The notes beneath the pieces are model-generated. The model saw only the letters and a program-made list of their open reading frames with translations. It did no database searches and was not told the origin of the DNA. Below, in pieces: positions 34,238 to 42,753 of a stretch of DNA of 64,000 nucleotides. How positions within the stretch are numbered: position 1 is the first letter of the stretch; each line of letters begins with the position of its first letter. The stretch covers positions 1-64,000 of the forward strand of contig CAZWCE010000015.1 of the NCBI GenBank assembly GCA_964632505.1, read 5' to 3'. Both the position numbers and the translations under genes were made by a program. The DNA comes from CAZWCE01 sp964632505. Its GTDB lineage: Bacteria > Planctomycetota > Planctomycetia > Pirellulales > Thermoguttaceae.

Positions 34238-35292
34238 TGTCGGTTTATAACGGCGAATCTCATCTATCGGAGGCGATCGAGAGCATTCTCCAACAGACCT
34301 TCACCGACTTCGAGTTTTTGATCATCGATGATGGCTCTAACGACAATACGTCCGAGATTCTCCTACGCTATTCCAAAAAAGACAAACGGATTCGCGTCGT
34401 TCGCAACGAGAACAACATCGGTCTGACGAGATCCCTCAACCGAGGAATCGATCTTGCAAAAGGTGAATATATCGCCCGCATGGATGCCGATGACTTTTCG
34501 CTCCCTACAAGATTCACGAGGCAGATCGCTTACATGGATGCTCATCCAAAGGTAGGTGTTGTTGGTAGCTATCTTGTTAAACATTTCAATGACAAGAGCG
34601 ATATTGCGAAATATCCCTGCAATCATGATATGATTCACGCCGGTCTATTGACGGGACCCAAGATATTCCACCCAACTGCATTCATAAGAGCGGCGATACT
34701 CCGCCGACATCGCATTTATTACACCAACGAGTTTAAGTATGCTCAAGATTTCGATTTATGGGTAAAGATCGCCAAATATGCCGATTTGGCAAATATTCCT
34801 GAAGTGCTTTGCCATCAACGTATCCACGAGAATTCTATATCGAATAGCAATAGGCAAGAGCAGGACTATTTCGCAGCACGAATAAGGCAAACACAGTTAG
34901 AAGAGATATTAGGAACGACAATCTCTTCTACTGAATACCATTTTTTCGAAGAGATTATCCGAAAGACCAGAAAGCCAGATCGGGAATCGTTGGAAAAGTG
35001 CATCTATATTGTTAACGAAATCTTAAAAAACAATATGACGATGAAAATCTATGATAATAATTCTCTCAACACCGTCCTTCTCGGAACGGCTTATTCATAT
35101 TATCGTACCAGTTCGTCAAAAATGAGATTTGGGTTTATCAAGTTGTTTTTTCATTTCAATGCTCAGTGGAAATGGAAGTTGCAAGTTCTCATGAATTATC
35201 TTCTTCGACTACTCAGCCGCACCATAGGTCATAAAAGTAGTTTCGTCCATATTTTTTCAGCATCACATCGGGGAGAAATCATTCACTTTTGA
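34192..35292 (+). CDS. Glycosyltransferase family 2
   Basis: GT-A inverting glycosyltransferase of about 366 residues. It opens with ITVLMSVYNGESHLSEAIESILQQ and LIIDDGSNDNT, and carries the metal-binding ARMDADD and the later HPTAFIRAAILRRH region. The start is uncertain: ATG at 34192 overlaps the previous gene by 46 bp, while a GTG at 34207 would keep the same domain with less overlap. The front half is visibly more GC-rich than the tail, which becomes AT-rich near 34,840. It transfers a sugar to the growing glycan on the cytoplasmic side. Confidence 0.88.
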   Translation: MERNLVRTDPRITVLMSVYNGESHLSEAIESILQQTFTDFEFLIIDDGSNDNTSEILLRYSKKDKRIRVVRNENNIGLTRSLNRGIDLAKGEYIARMDADDFSLPTRFTRQIAYMDAHPKVGVVGSYLVKHFNDKSDIAKYPCNHDMIHAGLLTGPKIFHPTAFIRAAILRRHRIYYTNEFKYAQDFDLWVKIAKYADLANIPEVLCHQRIHENSISNSNRQEQDYFAARIRQTQLEEILGTTISSTEYHFFEEIIRKTRKPDRESLEKCIYIVNEILKNNMTMKIYDNNSLNTVLLGTAYSYYRTSSSKMRFGFIKLFFHFNAQWKWKLQVLMNYLLRLLSRTIGHKSSFVHIFSASHRGEIIHF

Positions 35293-35302
35293 TTGGATTC
35301 CT

Positions 35303-36463
35303 ATGTCAAAACCAAAAATTGCGTTGATGACAAACCTCTTTCCGGAACATGAACTCGATACCAAAAGTCCTTGGGCTCTTTATGATCTAGTGAAGTATTG
35401 GCCACTTGAAGACCTGCAAATTTGGAGATTGTATCCTTCTGGAATTCGCTCGCTGCATTATCCTCATTTTAGTAAAACCCACATCGGCGATTTCGAGGTT
35501 TGTCACTCAAGCGCGTTTTACTTTCCGCGTTGGAATCATATTTGCACTTTCAAGGGAAAACACATATTCCAGCGAGAAAGCTTCGACGTGATTGTTTCAC
35601 ATTGCAGAGAGTCGCACATCATCGGGCATCAAATGTCGAAGATCATGGATATCCCGCATATCGTAGGTCTTCACATGTCTGATTCACAAGCACTTAGCAA
35701 ACCTCAATCGACGAAGGCTAAAACTCTTCGACGAATATTTCAATCAGCGACCGCAGTGAGTTATCGATCCGAGGCGATCCGTAATAGGGTGATCTCCCGC
35801 GCTGAGATGCCGCAAGAGGAGATGATTGCTTATTCCGGGATACCATCGAGTCTAGTCGCCGACGAAGCACCGGTCATTCAAAAGCATCGCGATGGGAAAA
35901 ATCACCTACTTTCCGCTGGCCGTTTGATTCCTCAAAAGTATTTTCTAGAAAACATACTAGCCCTTGCTGAATTAACTCGTTATCCCTTTCATTTTTTTTT
36001 AGCGGGAGATGGTGAGGAGCTTTCAAACATCGAAAAAGCTATTGAAAAACATCATCTGCAGGAGCGCGTCAAGGTGTCGGGATGGCTTAAGAAAGAGGAA
36101 TTGCTGCTTCGAATGCAAGAGCGCGAAATATTCGTAATGATTTCTGCGCCCGAGACATTCGGGCTGGTCTACCTAGAAGCGATGGCGAGCGGGTGCTTGA
36201 CGATTTGCAGCAAGGATTGGGGTGTGGACGGCATCATCCGCGATGGGGAAAACGGTTTCGTTTGTCGGGCCGGAGATGTCGAACAGCTGAAGGCGATTTT
36301 ACAAAGAATATTCAACCTTCCTCCAGAAGAGAAGATCCGAATCGCCTTGAATGCCCGACGAACGGCTTTGGATCTCGATGAAGAAAAATGCAGCATGGAT
36401 TATTACGAGTTCATTCGGCGAGCAGTCGCGCACCGATCGAGTCCCCTGCAGTCTCCTCATTGA
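35303..36463 (+). CDS. Glycosyltransferase family 4
   Basis: A 386-residue GT-B glycosyltransferase. Acceptor-side features are NLFPEHELDTKSPWALYDLVKYW and IVSHCRESHIIGHQM. The donor domain shows LLSAGRLIPQKYFLENI, FFLAGDGEELSNIEKAIEKH and ETFGLVYLEAMASGCLTICSKDWGVDGII with the E-x7-E motif. It begins 10 bp after the preceding GT2 gene on the same strand. It probably adds one residue to the exported polysaccharide; linkage unknown. Confidence 0.9.
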   Translation: MSKPKIALMTNLFPEHELDTKSPWALYDLVKYWPLEDLQIWRLYPSGIRSLHYPHFSKTHIGDFEVCHSSAFYFPRWNHICTFKGKHIFQRESFDVIVSHCRESHIIGHQMSKIMDIPHIVGLHMSDSQALSKPQSTKAKTLRRIFQSATAVSYRSEAIRNRVISRAEMPQEEMIAYSGIPSSLVADEAPVIQKHRDGKNHLLSAGRLIPQKYFLENILALAELTRYPFHFFLAGDGEELSNIEKAIEKHHLQERVKVSGWLKKEELLLRMQEREIFVMISAPETFGLVYLEAMASGCLTICSKDWGVDGIIRDGENGFVCRAGDVEQLKAILQRIFNLPPEEKIRIALNARRTALDLDEEKCSMDYYEFIRRAVAHRSSPLQSPH

Positions 36464-36505
36464 AATGCCAGGAACTTTTTTCTCATTGTTTTTTCGATAC
36501 TCAAT

Positions 36506-37459
36506 ATGACCAATATTTCCATTGCTATCTGCACATACAATCGGGCTGAATATATCGGGACACTATGCCTCGATTCTCTTCTCCAGCAGAATGCTCCGAT
36601 GGAAGATTGCGAAATCATTGTAATTAATAACAATTCCACAGATGAAACGGTAGAGGTCGTCCACTCTTATGCCAACAAGTTCCCAAATCTACGATTAATG
36701 AACGAAGAGAAGCAAGGTTTGTCTCATGCGAGAAATCGAGCGGTCAAGGAATCCCAAACGAATTGGATCGCATTTCTAGACGATGACGCCATCGCCTCAC
36801 CCGATTGGTTGACGAGTATTTTACAGTTTCAGAAAAAGAACCCCGATATCAAGATTTTTGGCGGCCCTTACTATCCTTACTTTTTAGAGAAGAAACCCTT
36901 TTGGCTTCCCCAGAAGCTCTGCAAAAACGCTTATGGTCCGGAGAGCTTTGAAATCGAGAATTCAATGCGTCGCATCTCCGGAGGAAATATGATACTTCAC
37001 CGTGATGTTTTTGAGGATATCGGTTTTTTCAACCATACTCTGGGAATGAAGGGAGATCAGGCAGGTTGGGGAGAAGAAACAGAATGGTTCGAACGAGCCA
37101 AAGCCAAGGGATGGAAGATCAACTATGTTGGTTCCATTGAAATTCGCCATCTTGTACATCCAAGGAAATGCAATCTTTCCTGGCAAATACGAACACAAAT
37201 CGAACGCGGCAGGTGCTTCCAACGTAGCCGTCCCAATGCAAAAGAAATCAAATTCCGGGACCTTGTGAGAAGTCTGCTCGGATTTCTCTACCGTTCCACA
37301 CTTCTCTTCTTGGGCAAGTTACTGCGACGACGCCAAGAACCACTTTTTGAAAATATTTTTCTTCATCTTTTCTCATGGCTGAACGTGGTCGGCAGATATC
37401 AATATTGCGAGCAGCGCCGCAAACTAATGGAGATCCTTCCGAAATTCCGAGGGAGCTGA
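36506..37459 (+). CDS. Glycosyltransferase family 2, last gene of the island
   Basis: A 317-residue GT-A enzyme. It has ISIAICTYNRAEYIGTLCLDSLLQQ at the start, IINNNSTDET, the metal-binding WIAFLDDDAIASPDW and GGPYYPYF. GEETEWFERAKAKGWKINYVGSIEIRH supplies the ED/EE catalytic region typical of this subgroup. The basic, hydrophobic C-terminal tail (LRSLLGFLYRSTLLFLGKLL) could associate with the membrane. It closes the same-strand run of glycan genes. Codon use is intermediate between the AT-rich island core and the GC-rich right flank. Confidence 0.88.
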   Translation: MTNISIAICTYNRAEYIGTLCLDSLLQQNAPMEDCEIIVINNNSTDETVEVVHSYANKFPNLRLMNEEKQGLSHARNRAVKESQTNWIAFLDDDAIASPDWLTSILQFQKKNPDIKIFGGPYYPYFLEKKPFWLPQKLCKNAYGPESFEIENSMRRISGGNMILHRDVFEDIGFFNHTLGMKGDQAGWGEETEWFERAKAKGWKINYVGSIEIRHLVHPRKCNLSWQIRTQIERGRCFQRSRPNAKEIKFRDLVRSLLGFLYRSTLLFLGKLLRRRQEPLFENIFLHLFSWLNVVGRYQYCEQRRKLMEILPKFRGS

Positions 37460-37784
37460 AGACAAGAGGCCCGGACCATGAAGGCCCTAGGGATCGCATC
37501 CCCTTATGCAACTTTTCGGCTCGAATCGGGCACGATGGGCAAGACTTTGGGAAGCCCTGCGGCTTCTTTCCCGCCAAACGGCCGATATTCCGGAATCTTT
37601 TTCTGGAGGTGGACGCGAAGCACTTCATTGGAAGTTTCGAGATCGTGGAGAAAAATCCGGATTATCCGTGATATGCGAAAAAAAACGAGCCTGATGAACA
37701 GAAGCAGACTGCGTTTCTCAGCGCCGTATTGGTTTGCTCGACGTTCCATCTTATCCATGTGTGAAATCAAGAGAGGAAAGGATC
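37460..37784. other. Intergenic region at the right border of the glycan island
   Basis: No gene is supported. A frame is open from 37478 into the next gene but has no ribosome site and no recognisable sequence. Composition returns toward the GC-rich background here. An AGAGGAAAGG ribosome site at 37770-37779 serves the next gene. Confidence 0.5.
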
Positions 37785-38354
37785 ATGGCTCACAAGAAAA
37801 TTCTCGCCCCTATCATGCTGGTTCTCTGCACCGCGGTTCCTTTTTCGATACTGGCCCAGGGACGGGCAGCACCGACTCCCGAGGAAAACCCCTCCTCCGA
37901 CGACCTGCCGCCGAAAATTCACATCGGGACCTACGATAATCGAGCAATCGCCATCGCGTTCGCGCGGTCGAAGTATCATCAATTTCCCAAGAAGAAGATG
38001 AAGGAATACCAAGAGGCGAAGGAGGCCGGCGATACCGAGCGCGTCGAAGAACTCGAGCAATGGGGAAAGACACAGCAGCGGAAGCTGCATTTCCAGGGAT
38101 TCGGCAGGTTCCCGGTGGATAATATTTTGAAACATATCGAAGATGAGCTCCCGGCGATCGCGCAAAAAGAGGGGCTCGATGCGATCGTCTTCGGGATGGA
38201 TTATTCCGCCGATAACGTGGAAATCGTCGATGTCACCATGGAACTGGTCGAGCTTTTCGATCCTTCGGAAAAAACGCTCGGCATCATCGCGAGCCTCAGG
38301 AAGAAGGACCCGATCCCATTCGAAACGCTTGACAAACTCAAGGCCGATCACTGA
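37785..38354 (+). CDS. Secreted protein of unknown function, weakly OmpH-like
   Basis: A 189-residue protein with a clear Sec signal peptide (KKILAPIMLVLCTAVPFSILAQG), so periplasmic. The mature part begins IHIGTYDNRAIAIAF. It then has a charged helical stretch (YHQFPKKKMKEYQEAKEAGDTERVEELEQWGKTQQRKL), resembling the strand-plus-long-helix plan of OmpH/Skp chaperones, although shorter. A conserved-looking C-terminal half follows (LPAIAQKEGLDAIVFGMDYS, VEIVDVTMELVELFDPSE). The ATG was chosen for its AGAGGAAAGG ribosome site; an upstream in-frame start would hide the signal. Convergent with the HemG-like gene. Function not assigned. Confidence 0.78.
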   Translation: MAHKKILAPIMLVLCTAVPFSILAQGRAAPTPEENPSSDDLPPKIHIGTYDNRAIAIAFARSKYHQFPKKKMKEYQEAKEAGDTERVEELEQWGKTQQRKLHFQGFGRFPVDNILKHIEDELPAIAQKEGLDAIVFGMDYSADNVEIVDVTMELVELFDPSEKTLGIIASLRKKDPIPFETLDKLKADH

Positions 38355-38424
38355 CCGATCCGACCAATGATCTCTCGCGATTCCATTGCGGTCGGAAAAA
38401 CAGAAATGCAAGTCCTCCTTGAGA

Positions 38425-38982
38425 TCAATGCGATTCTCCTCGATCGCTCTCGACGCACGTTCGGAAATCTTCGACAAACGCCTCGACGTCTCCCCAATCG
38501 GTGAAGACATGGTTTTTCGAGGTGTCGGTCTCCTTACCGGTATCGGCGGCGATCTTCTTCATGATCCATCGCTTCATGAATCCGTAGTCCCGGTATCGCA
38601 GTGCGCCCGGGAACGTCACGGCGCGATCCGGTTGCCATCGAACCTGTTCGAGAAGTTGGGTCACGTACTCTTCCGCTTGTTTCCTTTCGCTTTCGTCGCC
38701 GGCGGCGGAAAGACTCACCGAAAAAAGGCCACTCGGTTTCTCCGCCAGAGCGGCACGATGCTTCCGCAAAAACTCCATCAAACGTCCGGAATGCTTTCCC
38801 ATGTGGACGGAACCGCCGATAAGGATGGCGTCGCTGGATAGGAAAAGGCCCTCTTCCCGAAATCGTTTCAAGGGAAAGGCGGCGACTTCCTCCCCATGCT
38901 TTTCGAGTTGTTTTTGGATGAACTGAGAGATCACCCGAGTCTGCCCTTCCCCGGTGTCGTAAATCAGAAGAAATCGCTTCAT
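38425..38982 (-). CDS. Flavodoxin-domain protein, HemG-like
   Basis: A 185-residue FMN-binding flavodoxin-fold protein. MKRFLLIYDTGEGQTRVISQFI supplies the phosphate loop (T-G-E-G-Q-T). AILIGGSVHMGKHSGRLMEFLRKH and LFSVSLSAAGDE are typical of the menaquinone-dependent protoporphyrinogen oxidase (HemG) group, as is GALRYRDYGFMKRWIMKKIA. HemG oxidises protoporphyrinogen IX during haem synthesis. No haem genes are nearby, so a general flavodoxin-type reductase role is also possible. The start has AGAGG upstream; a longer reading frame to 39117 is unlikely. Confidence 0.8.
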   Translation of the reverse strand: MKRFLLIYDTGEGQTRVISQFIQKQLEKHGEEVAAFPLKRFREEGLFLSSDAILIGGSVHMGKHSGRLMEFLRKHRAALAEKPSGLFSVSLSAAGDESERKQAEEYVTQLLEQVRWQPDRAVTFPGALRYRDYGFMKRWIMKKIAADTGKETDTSKNHVFTDWGDVEAFVEDFRTCVESDRGESH

Positions 38983-39402
38983 GGAAACCTCTGGAATCTC
39001 GTCGTGTCGAAAAGTAAGAGGAGAGAACCTTTTTATTTTCCCTGGCCGAGAGAGATCCCACAACCCCCCTCGACAGCCCCCTACCATAGGGAGGGGGCCC
39101 TCCTTCCATTTCCGCATCTCCTTTTTCAGTACACGCAGTACACAAAGTATTCAAGCGATTTCATAGGCCGAAAATTCCTCATGACCACCGAAAACTCCCC
39201 CTCGACATACCGCAAAGGAGCCTCATCGCCATTAGGATTGCTTATACCAAAAAAGCAGATTAGCCCGTCGATTAGCCCGGCTGAAGTCGTCGATCGCGCG
39301 ATCCACCAACCCAAAGCCGCTTCTCTCGGCGGCCATTGCCGACTGGTTGACAAGAAATGCTTTGTGTGCTAAAAAAACGCCATCTATGATCCAATTGTAT
39401 GG
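38983..39402 (+). promoter_or_regulatory. Intergenic region with a candidate promoter for the MarR gene
   Basis: The 420-bp gap between divergent hemG-like and marR genes holds no supported gene; an open frame at 39181-39372 has no ribosome site or recognisable motif. TTGACA at 39347-39352 and TAAAAA at 39370-39375 are exactly 17 bp apart, 28 bp upstream of the MarR start. GATTAGCCCG is repeated twice around 39260-39281. Confidence 0.5.
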
Positions 39403-39936
39403 ATGACTTCCGAACCTCGAGCTCGGGTGAAGAAACGCATGTTCACAAACAACGGGAAGCTGAGAATCGAGAATGAAGTACTGGCATCTCTCCGTAAGAT
39501 CAGTCGATCAGTAGACCTTCATTCGAGATTTCTCTTGCAGCAGTACGGACTGACGTTGCCGCAATTGGCGACGCTTCGGGCGGTAGGAGGATTGCAACCT
39601 GTTACCATTTCAGAAGTTGCGAAGCACATTCACCTGAGCCCCGCGACAATCAACGGCATTTTCAATCGCTTGGAACAACGCAACCTGATTTCGCGTCATC
39701 GTAGCGGGAAGGACCGACGAGCAGTGATGGTTTCCCTGACCGAGTCCGGCACCGAAACGCTCCGTTCGGCACCATCGCTTTTACAGGAACAGTTCATCGA
39801 TTCGCTTCATCGGTTAGAAGATTGGGAACGCACCCAAATCCTTTCCGTTCTCCAAAGGATTGCGAACATGATGGACGGAAAAGCAAACGAAAAAACTAAA
39901 AAATTCGAAAAATCCCCATCCGATCCACTGGGGTGA
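39403..39936 (+). CDS. MarR-family transcriptional regulator
   Basis: Winged-helix dimeric DNA-binding regulator of 177 residues. The MarR core is clear: LTLPQLATLRAVGG, then the recognition region ISEVAKHIHLSPATINGIFNRLEQRNLISR and the wing RHRSGKDRRAVMVSLTESG. Start codons at 39403 and 39439 are both possible; neither has a strong ribosome site. It precedes the sucrose genes on the same strand with a gap of about 350 bp. Regulation of compatible-solute genes by MarR proteins is known for EctR1 of ectoine producers, so control of the sucrose genes is plausible but only inferred. Confidence 0.87.
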   Translation: MTSEPRARVKKRMFTNNGKLRIENEVLASLRKISRSVDLHSRFLLQQYGLTLPQLATLRAVGGLQPVTISEVAKHIHLSPATINGIFNRLEQRNLISRHRSGKDRRAVMVSLTESGTETLRSAPSLLQEQFIDSLHRLEDWERTQILSVLQRIANMMDGKANEKTKKFEKSPSDPLG

Positions 39937-40287
39937 AGCCCGGTTCGAAGCTGCAATTTCAGTTCTTCTCACGGCGTTGGTATCGCCGAGCGCACGGACG
40001 GATCATCACGGAAGGAAAGCGATCCGCGGCGATTGCCCCTTTTCATCCATGCAAATGACGCTATTATTTCTATTATTTAATGACTTTATAACAGCCAGCG
40101 AAGATATGCTATGTTTTGGAAGCTGAAAGACAACTTCTCCATCCCCTCTAAAGAGCCAGAAATGTGAGAAACACGGCTCTTCGCAGGGGGGGGGAAGGAA
40201 CGCCACGAAACTCATCCTTGAAACTTGCGCTCCCCTTTTCCGCTTTCAAACATACAAGAAAAATCAGTTTTCTGGAGAATGATCGAT
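39937..40287. other. Leader region of the sucrose gene pair
   Basis: No gene is supported. A local AT-rich tract (about 40060-40115) lies where a promoter would be expected. The GGAG at 40274-40277 is well spaced for ATG 40288 and too close for the in-frame ATG at 40279. A run of G (40187-40194) precedes it. Confidence 0.45.
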
Positions 40288-42753
40288 ATGCTTTATTCCG
40301 CTACCGCCCGAAAGACCAGCTCCGAACGGATTCGCGTCAACAGCTTGATCGCCAAAGAGCATCTGCCTCTTGTCAAACGCTTCTGCGCGGCCTTAAAAGC
40401 GACCGATCAATCTTTTTTCCTGGCCGACCAGGTGGAACGTCAGGTCGAGGAATTCTTGGAAACCTGCGAGATGGAATCTTGCGAGGAGCTTAGTCGACGC
40501 TCCGCCAACGCATTGAAACGTCTGTTTCGCGGCTGTCAAGAGATCGTGCTCGATGCCGACTACACCTATGCCCTTTTGCGGCCGAAGGTCGGCATCAAAG
40601 CCTTCGCCCGCATCCATCCGGAATCCGAAGCGCTCGAATATGTGAACCGCCTCGATTACCTCCAGGTGAAAGACGCCTATGTCCAGGGACACGAAGAAGC
40701 TTCCTTGAAAGGGCTGGTGCTCGATTTTTCCCCCTTCTTTCACAAGTTCCCCAAGGTCCGCGAGGCCTCGGAAATGGGGGAGGGGATCTCCTTTTTGAAT
40801 CGCCACCTTTCGGGACAGATGTATCAGAACCCCGAGGTCTTCAAGCGGGCTCTCTTGCAGTTTTTACAGGACATCGACCTGGACGGGTTGAACGTTTTCG
40901 TCAACGAACACCTCACCTCTCCGGATGTCTTTCTCGAAGAGCTCGACTCGGCCCGAAACATCCTCTCCGAACACCACCCTCAGGAAAACTACCAGGAAAT
41001 CGCCCACGACCTTCGGGTCCACGGTTTCGAAGCCGGATGGGGAGGGACCGTTCGTGAGATCAACGAAAGTCTCTCGCGGCTCGCCCGGCTGCTCGAGTCG
41101 CCCGACCCGACCCGATTCGAACACTTCCTCGGCCGCCTGCCGCTGGTGCGGACCGTTTTGATGGTCTCACCCCACGGGTGGTTCGCCCAGGACGACGTGC
41201 TCGGTAAGCCGGATACCGGTGGCCAGGTCACCTACGTCCTCGACCAGGTCCGCGCGATCGAACGGGCGCTGCGCAATCAGTTCCAGCGTTCCGGCATCGA
41301 CATCGAACCTAGGGTGGTGATCCTCACCCGTCTGATCCCGAACGCCGAAGGGACCTCCTGCAACTTGCCCACCGAGATGGTGCACGGGAGCAAGAACTCA
41401 TGGATCGTGCGGGTTCCGTTCCGCGACAATTCCGGCGAGATCATCCCGGAATGGATCTCGCGTTTCAAAATCTGGCCTTACCTGGAAACGTTCGCCGAGG
41501 AGTCGAAGGCGGTGGTGGTCAACGAACTCCAGGGCCGCCCCGACTTGATCATCGGCCACTACAGCGACGGCAACCTTGTGGCCCACCGCCTGGCCGACGA
41601 CTTGGAAACCACCCATTGCGCGGCGGTCCATGCGTTGGAAAAAACCAAGTACCTGCTCAGCGACATGTACTGGGCCGACATGGAACACGACTACCGGTTC
41701 TCGCTGCAGTTCACCGCCGACCTGATCGCCTACAATTCCTCCGATTTCATCATCTCCAGCTCCTACCGGGAAATCGCCGGAAGCGATACCGAAATGGGGA
41801 TGTTCGAGTCGTATCAGACGTTTTCGATGCCGGGGCTTTACCGGGTCGTCTCCGGAATGGATCCTCAATTGGCGCGCCACAACATCGTGCCACCGGGAGC
41901 GAGCAACGAATATTTCTTCCCCCACACGGAGACCGAACGCCGCGTCGAGGCGTTGACCGATCAGATGATCACCCGATTCTTCCAGAAGAATCCCGGACAC
42001 GACGCCGTCGGCACTCTGAACGACCCCGACAAACCCTCCATCTTCGCGATGGCCCGAATCGATAAGATCAAGAACCTTTCCGGCCTGGTGGAAATCTACG
42101 CCCAAAGTGCCGAGCTCAAGGAATCGGCGAACCTGTTCATCGTCTCCTCGTTGATCGATGCGGCGAAATCGGAGGACCAGGAAGAGATCGAAGAGATCCA
42201 TCGGATCTACCACCTGATCGAGCAGCACGGGCTCGACGGCAAAATCCGTTGGTGCGCCGCCCGCTTGAACAAGGTGGAGACGGGCGAGATCTACCGGATC
42301 GTGGCCGACCGCAAGGGAGTGTTCGCCCAACCGGCCTTGATGGAGACCTTCGGCTTGACGGTCGTCGAGGCGATGGCCTGCGGCCTCCCCGTCGTCGTCA
42401 CCTGCTTCGGCGGTCCGTCGGAGATCGTCGTGCCCGGCTCTTGCGGAGAAGTGGAAAATCCGAACCAGCACGGAGCGTTCGCCGGAGCGTTGCAGCGCAT
42501 CCTCCGCCAGGAAGATGTGTGGGAAAAATACTCGATCAACGGCATCAAACGCTCCAACGAAAACTTCAGTTGGGTGACCCATGCCCAACGCATCCTGAAA
42601 ATGACCAACGTCTATTCCTACTGGAATTATCTCGATGTGATGAATCGTTCGGCGTTGGATCAATACATCCATACGCTCTACCATACAGTCTACCGACCGA
42701 GAGCTCAGTCAATGTTGGAGGAGGAATTGTCGCATGTACATTCAGATGATTAG
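40288..42753 (+). CDS. susA: Sucrose synthase
   Basis: Reversible GT4 enzyme: sucrose + UDP or ADP = UDP/ADP-glucose + fructose, cytoplasmic. The 821-residue length matches plant and cyanobacterial sucrose synthases. The long N-terminal regulatory region (about 1-250) precedes the diagnostic fructose-binding segment PHGWFAQDDVLGKPDTGGQVTYVLDQVRA. Later features are HALEKTKYLLSD, QFTADLIAYNSSDFIISSSYREIAGS and IVPPGASNEYFFP. The donor domain has FAMARIDKIKNLSGLVEIY and E-x7-E in METFGLTVVEAMACGLPVVVT (first glutamate about residue 686). The start is set by ribosome-site spacing. The next gene starts 20 bp before its stop. It can either feed NDP-glucose into glycan synthesis or break down stored sucrose. 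Confidence 0.96.
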   Translation: MLYSATARKTSSERIRVNSLIAKEHLPLVKRFCAALKATDQSFFLADQVERQVEEFLETCEMESCEELSRRSANALKRLFRGCQEIVLDADYTYALLRPKVGIKAFARIHPESEALEYVNRLDYLQVKDAYVQGHEEASLKGLVLDFSPFFHKFPKVREASEMGEGISFLNRHLSGQMYQNPEVFKRALLQFLQDIDLDGLNVFVNEHLTSPDVFLEELDSARNILSEHHPQENYQEIAHDLRVHGFEAGWGGTVREINESLSRLARLLESPDPTRFEHFLGRLPLVRTVLMVSPHGWFAQDDVLGKPDTGGQVTYVLDQVRAIERALRNQFQRSGIDIEPRVVILTRLIPNAEGTSCNLPTEMVHGSKNSWIVRVPFRDNSGEIIPEWISRFKIWPYLETFAEESKAVVVNELQGRPDLIIGHYSDGNLVAHRLADDLETTHCAAVHALEKTKYLLSDMYWADMEHDYRFSLQFTADLIAYNSSDFIISSSYREIAGSDTEMGMFESYQTFSMPGLYRVVSGMDPQLARHNIVPPGASNEYFFPHTETERRVEALTDQMITRFFQKNPGHDAVGTLNDPDKPSIFAMARIDKIKNLSGLVEIYAQSAELKESANLFIVSSLIDAAKSEDQEEIEEIHRIYHLIEQHGLDGKIRWCAARLNKVETGEIYRIVADRKGVFAQPALMETFGLTVVEAMACGLPVVVTCFGGPSEIVVPGSCGEVENPNQHGAFAGALQRILRQEDVWEKYSINGIKRSNENFSWVTHAQRILKMTNVYSYWNYLDVMNRSALDQYIHTLYHTVYRPRAQSMLEEELSHVHSDD

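Noticed and set aside
38358..38394. Hairpin CCGACC...GGTCGG after the secreted protein as a terminator
   Set aside because: Followed by A residues rather than T on the plus strand, and a bulge breaks the stem; too weak to call.
39181..39372. Open frame of about 63 codons before the MarR gene
   Set aside because: Overlaps the best promoter candidate for marR and has no ribosome site.
39940..39960. tRNA-like GGTTCGA near 39950
   Set aside because: No acceptor or anticodon stem can be drawn around it; chance match to the T-loop consensus.
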